Source: Erythrobacteraceae bacterium
GTDB taxonomy: Bacteria > Pseudomonadota > Alphaproteobacteria > Sphingomonadales > Sphingomonadaceae
Direction: 5' to 3'
DNA length: 64,000 nucleotides
NCBI GenBank assembly: GCA_024642525.1
Contig: JAHEAX010000004.1
Location: 63,675 to 127,674, forward strand
Shown here: piece by piece, positions 16,017-25,466 of the stretch
Position numbering within the stretch: position 1 is the stretch's first letter
How the letters are laid out: each line of letters opens with the position of its first letter
The notes under the pieces: model-generated
Database searches by the model: none
The model's input: only the letters and a program-made list of their open reading frames with translations
Told to the model about the DNA's origin: nothing
Position numbers and translations under genes: made by a program

Positions 16017-18764
16017 ATGTCCAGGCACAGTTCTTTGACACTAGGTGCCGCTGCGGTTTTCGCAGCGGCATTTGGTGTTGCTGTGCCTGCTGCCACGCCG
16101 GCATATGCGCAGGCGCAAAATGGCGCTTGGCAAGCCAGTGACGATGACGCACTGCTGCTGCAAGTTGCGGTCGGCACCTATAAACTCACGAATGAAATTC
16201 GCGGATATCAGACAGATAAGGGCATCTGCCTTGATCTGGGCGACGTCATTCAGTCACTCGATTTGCCGATCCGGCTGGACAAGAAGTCGCGCCGCGCAAC
16301 TGGCTGGCTGTTCCGGGAAGATCAGAAATTCACTCTGGACCGTGAAGCTAATACGGTACAAAACGTGAACAGTAAGCTAGCGCCACTCGGAAATGAAATC
16401 CACGACACGCCGGAAGGGTGGTGTGTGGACAGCAAGGCCCTGTCGCGCTGGTTCGGCGTTACGCTGAAGCCCGATCTTTATAATTCGGTCATTCGAATCG
16501 AGAGTGATACGAAACTGCCGTTCCTCGAAGCGCTGGAGCGTAAAAGTCGCGCCGCGCGACTTCGTGCGAAGCCGAAAAGCTTCGATCTAAGCGCATATCC
16601 ACGCGCCGATGCGGAATATCGAGTCTGGCGCACTCCTTCTGTGGATGCGGTGGTGCGCACCAGCTATGCTTCTGTTCCCGGCGGAAAGTCGCGCCTGGAT
16701 GCGCGGTATGAACTTTATGCAGCGGGCGAAATTGCCGGTGCCGCATTTGATGCGCGGCTCAGCTCCGACAACAAGTTGCAGCCGGAATCCCTGCGGGTGC
16801 GGGCATATCGCCGTGACGAAGCGGCAAATCTGCTTGGTCCGCTGAAGGCGACCGAAATTGCGGCTGGCGATGTGCAGACGCAATCTGGCCAGCTGACAGG
16901 GCAAACTGCCGTTGGCCGCGGCGCATTCATCACCAATCAGCCTGTTGGCCGCCAGTCGCGCTTTTCGACCACGACGGTTCGCGGCACATTGCCCACTGGC
17001 TGGGACGCAGAATTGTACCGTAATGGCCAGCTTATCGGCTTCCAGTCCGATACGGCATCGGGTCGCTACGAATTTTTCGACATTGAACTGTTCTACGGCC
17101 GCAATGAAATCGAAGTGGTGCTGTATGGCCCCCAAGGCCAGATCCGCCGCGAGCGGTTCGACCATCCAGTGGGCCAGAGCAATATCGAACCAGGCAAGAC
17201 CTATTACTGGGCCGGAATATTGCAGCAGAACCGCGATCTGATCGAATTGAAGAAGCGGACCTTACAGACGCCAGATGCGTGGCGAGGCGGGATCGGCATC
17301 GAACACGGTCTTGATGACCGAACAAGTTTCGCCTTCGGGGCGCAAAGCCTGTATCTGAACGGGCGCCGGCGTAATTACTTGGAAGGCCGCGTCTATCGAT
17401 CGATGGGCGCGATGCAGCTGGAAATGAACGCCGCGCACGAATTCGGGGCCGGTATGGCCTTGCAGGCCAATGCACTTGGGCGCGTAGGGCCGGTCAATGT
17501 CGGTGCAACAGCCACTTGGATAGGCGGAAACTTCATCAGCGAGTTCGTCGAGGACGGTCTGAGGAACGATTTTGCGGTCAATTTCGACACAGCGCTGCGG
17601 CTGGGCAGTCTGAACCTGCCTTTGCAGGCCAATTTTGGTCAATCGACCCTGCGTGACGGGACAAAAGTTACCAGATTCTTAACGCAAACGGCCTTCGCCA
17701 TGCGCAGCGTGGCCCTCACGGCGCAACTTGAACGCAACGTCCGCGACACGCCGGATGATCAGCGCGATGTGCGCAACACCGAATTGCGGCTGCTGGCCAA
17801 CACTAGGATGTTCGGCCTGCGCCTGCGCGGGTCTGCGCAATTTGATCTTGAAGGTGAAGACAAGGGCTTCAGCCGGGCGCGCCTATCCACGGACAAGGGC
17901 CTAGACGACCGGTCGGATCTCTCGGCCGAGGTAGAATATGACGCCAAGGCGGATAATACGGAATTCAGCCTCGGCTATTCCCGCCGCTTCGACAAATTCT
18001 CGCTAAGGACCGATGCCAGCTATTCGAAAAAGGGCGGCATTGGCGCAAACCTCTCACTTTCCTTCAGTTTCGGGCCTGATCCGCTGGATGGTGGTATCCG
18101 CTTTTCCGAAAAGAAACTGGCCCGCGGCGGTCAGGCTGCTGTCACCGTGTTCCGCGATGACAATGGCGACGGCATTCGCGGGCCTGACGAAGAATTGCTG
18201 AAGGACGTTTACGTGGAAGCCGGCTTCCGCACCACCGACTCAATCACCAATGAAAACGGCCAGGCCTTTGTTGATGAACTGCGCCCGTTTGTTCCGGTGA
18301 TGGTGGGCGTGGACGAATCCTCTCTCGGCGATCCGTATCTCGCGCCTTCGACCAAGGGCATTGTGGTTGTGCCGCGGCCCGGCGTAGCAACGGTAATCGA
18401 ACTGCCCGTGTCGCCCTCTGGCGAAGTGGAAGGCGTCGTGCATTCACTGGCCGGAGTGGAAGCGCCCGGTGTTGCGCTGGAACTGATAGATGTGCGCGGT
18501 GCAATCGTGGCCACCACCGTCAGCGAATTTGACGGGTTCTTCTTGTTCGACCGTGTGCCCTATGGCCGCTATCGCCTGCGGGTCGCCGCCGATGCTGCAC
18601 GCGCATTGGGCGTGCGTAGCCAGATTCAGGACCCTGTTGAAGTCGCGCGGGGCAAGGATATCGCCCGCATGGGAATTATCAGGCTGGAAAAGGGAAGCCT
18701 GACAATTGCGCAGGCTGATATGTCAAACACCGCTGGCGGCGTCTCGACCGGATCGCCGCCCTGA
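16017..18764 (+). CDS. Outer-membrane usher-like protein with C-terminal SdrD/Cna-B-type repeats
   Basis: A 915-residue protein with a signal peptide to about residue 31 (PAYAQ). The segment around 335-400 (LYRNGQLIGFQSDTASGRYE, FDIELFYGRNEIEVVLYGPQG) is the plug/middle domain pattern of ushers, embedded in long stretches of alternating residues as expected of a 24-strand pore. Unlike classic ushers, the C-terminal part holds an SdrD-B-like repeat with calcium-loop sequence FRDDNGDGIRGPDEE (about 711-725) and a carboxypeptidase-regulatory/Cna-B-like domain (about 800-870). It likely threads the DUF4402 fibre. No adhesin gene is nearby. Confidence 0.8.
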   Translation: MSRHSSLTLGAAAVFAAAFGVAVPAATPAYAQAQNGAWQASDDDALLLQVAVGTYKLTNEIRGYQTDKGICLDLGDVIQSLDLPIRLDKKSRRATGWLFREDQKFTLDREANTVQNVNSKLAPLGNEIHDTPEGWCVDSKALSRWFGVTLKPDLYNSVIRIESDTKLPFLEALERKSRAARLRAKPKSFDLSAYPRADAEYRVWRTPSVDAVVRTSYASVPGGKSRLDARYELYAAGEIAGAAFDARLSSDNKLQPESLRVRAYRRDEAANLLGPLKATEIAAGDVQTQSGQLTGQTAVGRGAFITNQPVGRQSRFSTTTVRGTLPTGWDAELYRNGQLIGFQSDTASGRYEFFDIELFYGRNEIEVVLYGPQGQIRRERFDHPVGQSNIEPGKTYYWAGILQQNRDLIELKKRTLQTPDAWRGGIGIEHGLDDRTSFAFGAQSLYLNGRRRNYLEGRVYRSMGAMQLEMNAAHEFGAGMALQANALGRVGPVNVGATATWIGGNFISEFVEDGLRNDFAVNFDTALRLGSLNLPLQANFGQSTLRDGTKVTRFLTQTAFAMRSVALTAQLERNVRDTPDDQRDVRNTELRLLANTRMFGLRLRGSAQFDLEGEDKGFSRARLSTDKGLDDRSDLSAEVEYDAKADNTEFSLGYSRRFDKFSLRTDASYSKKGGIGANLSLSFSFGPDPLDGGIRFSEKKLARGGQAAVTVFRDDNGDGIRGPDEELLKDVYVEAGFRTTDSITNENGQAFVDELRPFVPVMVGVDESSLGDPYLAPSTKGIVVVPRPGVATVIELPVSPSGEVEGVVHSLAGVEAPGVALELIDVRGAIVATTVSEFDGFFLFDRVPYGRYRLRVAADAARALGVRSQIQDPVEVARGKDIARMGIIRLEKGSLTIAQADMSNTAGGVSTGSPP

Positions 18765-18795
18765 TTCGATTGGAACCGGCGCTGTCAGGCGTGGT

Positions 18796-19257
18796 TTAAT
18801 CCTCGACCCATTCCTCGGTCACATATTCGTGAATGATGGCGCGCTGCGGAATGGCGACCATCACCGGCACCAGCATGGCGGGGCCATAGCCTTGCGGATA
18901 ATTCGCGTGGATTTCCTCCACCGAGATGAGCCGCGCATCGCAAATTGCGCTCTGCGCTGAATGATGTGCACGGCATTGTTCAGCCCAGGCTGACTGGTCG
19001 AAAGCAGGCCGGTCCATATGCGGTGCCGGATGGTGATGGCCGTGCATCTCGGGATGTGGTGCACGTTCCGGCGCTTCCTGGCGGATATGGCTTTCATGCT
19101 CGCCCTTGGTATCGTCGGTCCATTCCAGCGTGAAGTCAGCCCCGGAATTCTGCACCGTTTCATCAACCTCGTTTGCTGGTGGATGCGCAACTGCGGGCGA
19201 GGCTGCAAGGAAGGTGCAAGAGGCGGCGGCAGACCAGAATGGCAGGCGAATATGCAT
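18796..19257 (-). CDS. Small secreted histidine-rich protein, function unknown
   Basis: A 153-residue protein with a signal peptide ending SPAVA at about residue 24. The mature part is acidic at first, then His-rich (HPEMHGHHHPAPHMD), then has a conserved-looking tail with two Cys (EQCRAHH and AICDAR). It could bind metal in the periplasm, but I recognise no family. GGGA lies about 7 bp before the ATG. It converges on the usher gene with a 31-bp gap, and 147 bp separate it from msrC. Only the secretion signal is well supported. Confidence 0.6.
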   Translation of the reverse strand: MHIRLPFWSAAASCTFLAASPAVAHPPANEVDETVQNSGADFTLEWTDDTKGEHESHIRQEAPERAPHPEMHGHHHPAPHMDRPAFDQSAWAEQCRAHHSAQSAICDARLISVEEIHANYPQGYGPAMLVPVMVAIPQRAIIHEYVTEEWVED

Positions 19258-19404
19258 TTCAATTTCCCACTTGGTGTTCCGGAAGAATCGCCGGAATTAG
19301 GGGAAATTTTACCATCGCCCACCGCCTTTCCCCAAGGAAACTCTTTGCATCGTCCCGTTTCGGGCCGTGTTGTTTCCATTGTGAGAAAAGGCAGGCGATA
19401 CGCG

Positions 19405-19887
19405 TCAGATCCTGTTCGAAAGCACCCGCGCCAATGCTTCGACGCCCGCGGCATCTTCGTGGTCGAAACGGGATTTGTCCGGACTGTCGAGATCGATCAC
19501 GGCAATCGTCCGCCCATCGCGCACAACCGGCACGACCAGTTCCGAATTGCTGGCTGCATCACATGCGATATGGCCGGGGAAGGCGTGAACATCTTTAACC
19601 AGCTGCGTTTTTCCTTCGCTGGCAGCAGTGCCGCACACGCCCTGGCCCATCGGGATGCGGATGCAGGCGGGCCTGCCCACGAACGGGCCAAGCACCAACT
19701 CATCGCCGATGACACGGTAAAACCCGGCCCAGTTCAGGCGCGGGATAAATTCCCACATCAATGCTGCGACATTGGCCATGTTGGCCACTGAATCGCTTTC
19801 GCCGCTCGTCAGCGCATCGCACGCCTGCACCAACTGCCGGTGCAATTCGGCGGTTGGCAAATCGGAATCTGCGGTAAAATCATACAT
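19405..19887 (-). CDS. msrC: Free methionine-(R)-sulfoxide reductase (GAF domain)
   Basis: A 160-residue single GAF-domain enzyme that reduces free L-methionine-(R)-sulfoxide. GPFVGRPACIRIPMGQGVCGTA and HAFPGHIACDAASNSELVVP contain the three conserved Cys of fRMsr enzymes (catalytic and resolving). The NWAGFYR motif is also family-typical. Cytosolic, thioredoxin-recycled. It is divergent from the sorbosone dehydrogenase-type gene. Confidence 0.9.
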   Translation of the reverse strand: MYDFTADSDLPTAELHRQLVQACDALTSGESDSVANMANVAALMWEFIPRLNWAGFYRVIGDELVLGPFVGRPACIRIPMGQGVCGTAASEGKTQLVKDVHAFPGHIACDAASNSELVVPVVRDGRTIAVIDLDSPDKSRFDHEDAAGVEALARVLSNRI

Positions 19888-19964
19888 ACAGGCTCTCTAC
19901 TGCGCGCGGTGCGGGCTGCAACCAATGATTGCAGCAAGCCATGGTCTGCCTTATCCCCGCAGGC

Positions 19965-21422
19965 ATGAGCACAAAGAACAAGATACTCGCCTGGATCCTC
20001 GTCCTGATCCTCCTCGCCATTTTCGCAGTTGCCTGGATCGTCCAAGGTGACAGGGCGAATCTGACCTTGGCCGATGTGACAGGGACTGACCCGGTTCTGG
20101 AAGAACCCAATGCGGAAGCCATTCCAACCGTCAATATCGCAAAGCCGGTTGGCTGGGCAGCTGACGAGGTGCCGGTGGCCGCCGAAGGGCTGGCAGTGAC
20201 CAGGTTTGCTGATGATCTGGAGCATCCGCGGGTGATGTACACCATGCCCAATGGCGATGTTCTGGTAACGCTGACACGTGGGCCTTCTTCGGGCGATGGC
20301 GGCGGCTTTACGGCCTGGATTGCCAACATCCTGATGTCGCGGGCAGGCTCGACCGGCGCATCACCCAACAAGCTGGTGCTGCTGCGCGATACAGACGGAG
20401 ATGGCAGTGCGGATGTACGCCATGTGCTGCGGGACGACCTCGATTCGCCTTCGGGCATCGCATGGAACGATGGCGCGCTGTATGTTGCCAACCACGATGA
20501 ACTGCTGAAATTCCCCTATGAAATGGGCAGCACCGCAGTTTCCGGCGATCCTGAAAAGCTGATGGACCTGCCTGCGGCAGGCAACCACTGGATGCGGAAT
20601 ATCACGATTAATCCTGAAGGCACGAAAATCTATGTCGCTGTGGGCTCTGCATCCAACATCGGTGAAAACGGTATGGATGTGGAAGAAGGCCGGGCGGCAA
20701 TCTGGGAATATAATCTGGAAGAAGGGCGCCAGCGCCTGTTTGCTACCGGACTGCGCAACCCCAACGGCCTTGCCTGGAACCCGTGGAGCGGCGAATTGTG
20801 GACCACGGTGAACGAACGCGATCAGCTCGGTTCTGACCTTGTGCCGGACTATCTGACCAATGTTCCGCTTGGCGCGAATTACGGCTGGCCGTGGATTTAC
20901 TACAAGGACACGATCGACCAGCGCGTAAAGGCGCCGATGCCTGCCTACACTAATGAATATGCGCGCCGGCCCGAATATGCACTCGGCCCCCATGTCGCGG
21001 CATTGGGCCTCGTGTTTTCCAAGCAGGGCACAACCATGGGCAAGGCATTCAGCAACGGTGCGTTCGTTGCTCGCCACGGTTCGTGGAACCGTAAACCCGC
21101 TTCGGGCTATGATGTCGTCTATGTAGCCTTTGATGCACGCGGCAACCCGCAGGGTAAGCCCGTGCCTGTGCTAACCGGTTTCCTCAACGACAATGGAACG
21201 ACCAAAGGGCGGCCTACGTGGGTGACGTGGACCGGAAATGGTTCGCTGCTGGTGAGCGATGATACGGCAGGCATTATCTGGCGCGTGACTGCACCGGGTG
21301 CCGAGCCATCGGCTGAAATTTCCGGCATCCGCACGAAATCCCTGCCGCCGCAGCGCGAGTTGCGCGGCGATCCGGAAATCCGTTTCCGCGAGGAATATGC
21401 GCGCCAGCAGGTAGCCCAGTAA
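19965..21422 (+). CDS. PQQ-dependent sugar dehydrogenase / sorbosone dehydrogenase family protein
   Basis: About 485 residues. An N-terminal membrane anchor (KILAWILVLILLAIFAVAWI) precedes a six-bladed beta-propeller like soluble glucose or L-sorbosone dehydrogenase: TMPNGDVLVTLTRG, LRDTDGDGSADV, AGNHWMRNITINPEGTKIY with the active-site-region His, and ATGLRNPNGLAWNP. The propeller faces the periplasm. Substrate and use of PQQ are not proven. I chose 19965 because the anchor begins there; an ATG at 19929 would extend it by 12 residues. It converges on the acyl-CoA dehydrogenase gene with a 20-bp gap. Confidence 0.8.
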   Translation: MSTKNKILAWILVLILLAIFAVAWIVQGDRANLTLADVTGTDPVLEEPNAEAIPTVNIAKPVGWAADEVPVAAEGLAVTRFADDLEHPRVMYTMPNGDVLVTLTRGPSSGDGGGFTAWIANILMSRAGSTGASPNKLVLLRDTDGDGSADVRHVLRDDLDSPSGIAWNDGALYVANHDELLKFPYEMGSTAVSGDPEKLMDLPAAGNHWMRNITINPEGTKIYVAVGSASNIGENGMDVEEGRAAIWEYNLEEGRQRLFATGLRNPNGLAWNPWSGELWTTVNERDQLGSDLVPDYLTNVPLGANYGWPWIYYKDTIDQRVKAPMPAYTNEYARRPEYALGPHVAALGLVFSKQGTTMGKAFSNGAFVARHGSWNRKPASGYDVVYVAFDARGNPQGKPVPVLTGFLNDNGTTKGRPTWVTWTGNGSLLVSDDTAGIIWRVTAPGAEPSAEISGIRTKSLPPQRELRGDPEIRFREEYARQQVAQ

Positions 21423-21442
21423 CGGGTTGCTGCTGGCGGCAA

Positions 21443-23185
21443 TCAGCCGACCAGCTGTTCTGCGCTCAGTTGATAGAGCAGGCCGGCGCCTGCCGTTGCG
21501 GAAGCCTTTAGGCCCGATGCCTCGGTCACCACATGGTCGAGGAAGAAGCGCGCTGTTACCGGCTTGGTTGCGGCCAGCGCGGGTGCTTCGCCCGCTTCCA
21601 CGGCGCGTTTCTGTTTCAGCATCTGCCAGCCTGCAACGGCCACTGCGGACATGGTGCAGAATGGCACGCTGCCCGCCAGACGATCATCAAGACTGGCATC
21701 ATCGCGCATCCATTTGCCGATTGCCGCGCAGTCATTCGCCAATGCCGCAAGCGCCGGTTCGTCAGCGCTTTCACGCGCGACATCTGCCATCAACGCGGCA
21801 AAAACCTCGCCATCTTCAAAGCCGAGTTTGCGTGTGACCAGATCGGCTGCCTGAATGCCGTTGGTGCCTTCGTAAATCGGTGCGATGCGCGCATCGCGGT
21901 AATGCTGGGCAGCGCCTGTTTCCTCGACAAAGCCCATGCCGCCATGCACCTGGATGCCGATACTGGCGACTTCCACGCCCGTGTCCGTGCCCCATGCCTT
22001 GATCAGCGGAACCAGCACTTCTGAACGGCGGGCCGCAGCTTCATCGCCCAGCGATCCGCGGTCGACCTGGCCGGCCGTGTAATAGAGCAGGGCGCGCATC
22101 GCCTCTGTCAGGCTTTTCATGCGCAGCAGCATCCGGCGCACATCCGGATGTTCTATGATCGCCACCGGATCGCGGTCGGGCGAACCGGCGCGGGTAGATT
22201 GCACGCGGTCTGCCGCATAATGCATCGCCTGTTGCAGCGCGCGTTCGGCGATCTGCACGCCCTGGCTGCCGACATTGATGCGCGCGGAATTCATCATGGT
22301 GAACATTGCAGCCAGTCCGCGGTTTTCCGCGCCGACCAGTTCGCCAATGCATTCGCCATTGTCGCCATAACTCATCACGCAAGTGGGCGATGCATTGATG
22401 CCCAACTTGTGTTCGAGACTGACGCAGCGCAAATCGTTCTTCGGGCCAAGCGACCCGTCTGCATTCACGTGATATTTCGGCACAACAAACAGGCTGATGC
22501 CGCGGCTGCCTTCCGGCGCGCCGGGCAGACGGGCCAGCACCAGGTGAATGATGTTCTGCGCCAGCTCATGCTCGCCCCAGGTGATGTAGATCTTCTGTCC
22601 GTTGATCCGGTATTTCCCGGCGTGTTCGCCATCCTCTATCGGCATGGCGGTGCTGCGCAAAGCGCCCACGTCGCTGCCAGCCTGCGGTTCGGTCAGGTTC
22701 ATTGTGCCTGACCATTCGCCGCTGATGAGCCGGGGCAGATACATCGCCTTTTGCGCTTCGCTGCCGTGGTCTGCCAGGGCATCCACCGCGCCCACAGACA
22801 GGATCGGCAGCAGAGTGAAGGCCATGTTGGCGCTGCCCAGATTTTCCAGCACATTGCAAGCGAGGGTGAACGGCAGCCCTTGTCCGCCAAATTCGGTGGG
22901 CGAGCCAATCGCGTTCCAGCCCTGTTCGACATAGGCCTGGTAGGCTTCTGCAAAACCGTCCGGCAAACGAACGACGCCGTTTTCCAGCTTCGCCCCTTCC
23001 AGGTCGCCTGCGCGGTTGAGTGGCGCAAATTCGCCGGCTGCAAATCCGCCGATTCCATCGACAATGGCTTCTACCATGTCAGCTTCGGCTGCGGCGAAAC
23101 GTTCGGTTTGCGCCAGTTCCACGATGCCTGCGCAAACATTGATGGCAAGCAGCTGGTCCTGGGTGGGCGCTGTATAAGGGATCAC
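21443..23185 (-). CDS. Acyl-CoA dehydrogenase with C-terminal extension domain
   Basis: A 580-residue flavoenzyme oxidising acyl-CoA to enoyl-CoA. LTEPQAGSDVGALRSTA and YRINGQKIYITWGEH are FAD and substrate motifs, QVHGGMGFVEETGAAQHYRDARI and IYEGTNGIQA the C-terminal catalytic region (Glu of YEGTN). The C-terminal extra domain is the long ACAD type used in the 3-methylmercaptopropionyl-CoA and longer-chain groups. I place the start at a GTG (23183-23185) preceded by AAGGAAA; an ATG-initiated ORF to 23350 would run into the divergent Sua5 gene and adds no conserved sequence. Confidence 0.88.
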   Translation of the reverse strand: MIPYTAPTQDQLLAINVCAGIVELAQTERFAAAEADMVEAIVDGIGGFAAGEFAPLNRAGDLEGAKLENGVVRLPDGFAEAYQAYVEQGWNAIGSPTEFGGQGLPFTLACNVLENLGSANMAFTLLPILSVGAVDALADHGSEAQKAMYLPRLISGEWSGTMNLTEPQAGSDVGALRSTAMPIEDGEHAGKYRINGQKIYITWGEHELAQNIIHLVLARLPGAPEGSRGISLFVVPKYHVNADGSLGPKNDLRCVSLEHKLGINASPTCVMSYGDNGECIGELVGAENRGLAAMFTMMNSARINVGSQGVQIAERALQQAMHYAADRVQSTRAGSPDRDPVAIIEHPDVRRMLLRMKSLTEAMRALLYYTAGQVDRGSLGDEAAARRSEVLVPLIKAWGTDTGVEVASIGIQVHGGMGFVEETGAAQHYRDARIAPIYEGTNGIQAADLVTRKLGFEDGEVFAALMADVARESADEPALAALANDCAAIGKWMRDDASLDDRLAGSVPFCTMSAVAVAGWQMLKQKRAVEAGEAPALAATKPVTARFFLDHVVTEASGLKASATAGAGLLYQLSAEQLVG

Positions 23186-23264
23186 GTCAATTTCCTTTGC
23201 GGCTTCCGCGGCATTTACGTTGGAAGAGCTTGGCTTTTCTGCGTCCCACCTATAGCGCGGCGGC

Positions 23265-24200
23265 ATGTCGGGCAAGAACGCTACGGAAACGGTAACGGCC
23301 AATGATGCCGGAATTGCCCGCGCAGCGCGAATCGTGCGCGAAGGGGGCATTGTCGCCGTTCCGACAGAGACGGTTTATGGCCTTGCTGCCCGCGCCGATG
23401 ATGCCGCTTCGGTAGAGAAGATCTACCATGCAAAGGGCCGCCCCGGTTTCAACCCACTTATCGTCCATGTCGATACGATGGAGCAGGCAGGTACGCTCGC
23501 CGAATTCAACGAAGCTGCACTGGCAATGACAGAACTTTATTGGCCGGGGCCTTTGACACTGGTGCTGCCCAGGAAGCCCGATGCAGCAGTTACACCAGCC
23601 GTGACAGCAGGGCTGGATACTATTGCCATCCGGATGCCGGCACACCCGGTGATGCGAGCACTGATCAGGGAAAGCGGCTGCCCTCTGGCTGCACCATCTG
23701 CCAATCGCAGCAACGCAATCAGCCCGACCACTGCCAGCCATGTCAAAGCTACGCTGGATGGCCGGATTGACCTGATTCTGGATGCAGGCCCGTGCACCAA
23801 AGGTCTTGAATCCACCATCATAGCGATCCGCCAAGACGGCATGCTTGAGGTGCTGCGGCCTGGGCCAATCAGTCTGGAGCAGGGCGGTGCGCTGTCAGCT
23901 GATATGGCATCGGGCAAGATTGAAGCGCCGGGCCAGATGAAATCCCATTATTCGCCCGGCAAGCCTGTGCGGTTGGAAGCCCATGAAGCGCAGGCGGATG
24001 AATATCTCATCGGATTTGGCGAAGTCGCAGGCCACGATACCTTATCTGCAGGCGGCGATCTGGATGAAGCGGCGGGTCGGCTCTATGCCGCGCTCCACCA
24101 GGCAGCGGCATCGGATTTGCCGAAAATCGCGGTTGCACCCGTTCCGAATGCCGGCTTGGGCGTTGCGATCAACGACCGGCTGCGGCGCGCTGCCGCCTGA
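23265..24200 (+). CDS. L-threonylcarbamoyladenylate synthase (Sua5/TsaC family, long form)
   Basis: Makes threonylcarbamoyl-AMP from threonine, bicarbonate and ATP for t6A37 of tRNA. The 311 residues comprise the YrdC domain (VPTETVYGLAARADD, YHAKGRPGFNPLIVHV with the KxR motif, APSANRSNAISPTTASHV) and a C-terminal Sua5 domain joined by the typical linker GQMKSHYSPGKPV. The length thus fits Sua5 rather than short TsaC. A 79-bp divergent promoter region separates it from the acyl-CoA dehydrogenase gene. Confidence 0.93.
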   Translation: MSGKNATETVTANDAGIARAARIVREGGIVAVPTETVYGLAARADDAASVEKIYHAKGRPGFNPLIVHVDTMEQAGTLAEFNEAALAMTELYWPGPLTLVLPRKPDAAVTPAVTAGLDTIAIRMPAHPVMRALIRESGCPLAAPSANRSNAISPTTASHVKATLDGRIDLILDAGPCTKGLESTIIAIRQDGMLEVLRPGPISLEQGGALSADMASGKIEAPGQMKSHYSPGKPVRLEAHEAQADEYLIGFGEVAGHDTLSAGGDLDEAAGRLYAALHQAAASDLPKIAVAPVPNAGLGVAINDRLRRAAA

Positions 24201-24203
24201 AAA

Positions 24204-24536
24204 TCAGCGCGGGTCGGCCTCAACCGGAATGGTTGGCGCCAGCACTGCAATTTCGGCTTCTATCGCTTCCAGATCGCGGCATGACGACTGGTCGCCATCG
24301 GCACATTGGCGCGATAGTTTTTCGCGTTGACGGTCAAGTTTGCCCAAACGTTCTTCGCGCTTGCGCAATTCGCGGCCGCGCTTTTCATCCGCTTCAGACT
24401 GGCTGGTGGTGGCCAGATCGACAGCCTTGCTGGCAACCTTGACCGGCGCTGTCACCACATCGAGCGCGGTTTTGGCGAGGCAGCCTGACAGCGCCAGGGC
24501 GGAACAAATTGCAACAACAGGGGCTATGCGGCGCAT
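24204..24536 (-). CDS. Small lipoprotein with charged coiled-coil region
   Basis: 110 residues with a lipobox (ALALSGC) after MRRIAPVVAICS. Residues 45-85 are strongly charged and helical (EADEKRGRELRKREERLGKL), likely a coiled coil in the periplasm, and two later Cys (SRQCADGDQSSCRD) may pair. The start at 24536 is preceded by AGGAAAGGAA; an upstream in-frame ATG at 24560 is less likely. No named family is recognised. It converges on sua5 with a 3-bp gap. Confidence 0.72.
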   Translation of the reverse strand: MRRIAPVVAICSALALSGCLAKTALDVVTAPVKVASKAVDLATTSQSEADEKRGRELRKREERLGKLDRQREKLSRQCADGDQSSCRDLEAIEAEIAVLAPTIPVEADPR

Positions 24537-24632
24537 GGAAATTCCTTTCCTCGCCCGCATAGCCCCATTGATGTGTCCCGTCGATTAACCCCTTGCATTC
24601 ACACGATGCCGAGGGGCTGCGCGGTCAGGAAA

Positions 24633-25385
24633 TTACTCCTTCTCCTCGCTCACAGATTTGCAGGTGACCGTGCCCGATCCCATGGATTTTACCTTGCAGG
24701 TGGCGTTGCCCGTAATGGTGACATCGCCTGAACCCATGATCTTGGCATCCACATTGCCGTCAGATGCAAAGTCGGCATCGCCCGAACCCATGATCTTGAG
24801 ATCGGCGGTTTCAACCTTGAGGCCGCTCATCTGCGCGCTGCCTGCACCTGCGACTGTCAATTCGAGAGTTTTGACCACGCCAGCAGCTTCATACGCGCCG
24901 GAGCCCGCGATCGTGACTGACAGCTTGTCTGCATCGAGTTTGGCGGTCGATGCCTTGCCGCTGCCGAGGATCTTCACATCGGCTTCCCTGGTCATGCTGG
25001 CAGCTTCGATCTTGCCTGAACCCGCCAGGATCAGGGCCTTGGGCGAAGGCATCGTTACATTAACAATGGCCTTGCCGCCTTCATTCCAGCCGTCCTTTTC
25101 ACGCATGATGCCAAGCGTGCCTTCCTTCAGCGTGAAGCGAAGCGCGGCAACGGCCTTGTCATCGCCTTCAACCTTGATCGCCAGCTTCTTGCCATCCTTG
25201 ATGCGCACCGTGTCCGGGCCTGCCAGCAGGACTTCGGTCGGCGCGTCACCTGTTATATCCAGCTCTGAAAGGGGGACGCCTTCCTCGCCATTGATATTCA
25301 CATTCATGCCATCGCAGCCCGCAATGCCGGCTGACATTGCAACCAGTGCGATCGGTGCGATCTTCCTGAAGAAATCCTGCAACAT
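24633..25385 (-). CDS. GIN-domain (DUF2807) lipoprotein
   Basis: 250 residues with signal and lipobox (SAGIAGC). The mature part is a right-handed beta-helix-like DUF2807 domain, seen as seven turns punctuated by GSG or GAG: AGSGKIEAA, LGSGKASTA, AGSGAYEAAG, AGAGSAQMSG, MGSGDADF, MGSGDVTITG and MGSGTVTCK, spaced about 20 residues. Two Cys near the end may cross-link. The function of GIN proteins is unknown; surface or periplasmic binding is inferred. The start at 25385 has GGAGG 8 bp upstream; the ORF extension to 25535 overlaps the carD terminator. Confidence 0.85.
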   Translation of the reverse strand: MLQDFFRKIAPIALVAMSAGIAGCDGMNVNINGEEGVPLSELDITGDAPTEVLLAGPDTVRIKDGKKLAIKVEGDDKAVAALRFTLKEGTLGIMREKDGWNEGGKAIVNVTMPSPKALILAGSGKIEAASMTREADVKILGSGKASTAKLDADKLSVTIAGSGAYEAAGVVKTLELTVAGAGSAQMSGLKVETADLKIMGSGDADFASDGNVDAKIMGSGDVTITGNATCKVKSMGSGTVTCKSVSEEKE

Positions 25386-25466
25386 GCTGCTTACCTCCAA
25401 AATCCCGTAACAAGTTTGCGTGTTACCGATATAATACAGCAAGTGCGGTGTCGCAAGGCAGCGACG

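Noticed and set aside
21443-23350. Start of the acyl-CoA dehydrogenase at the ATG at 23350
   Set aside because: It would overlap the divergent Sua5 gene by 86 bp and adds low-conservation residues; a GTG at 23185 with a good ribosome site fits better.
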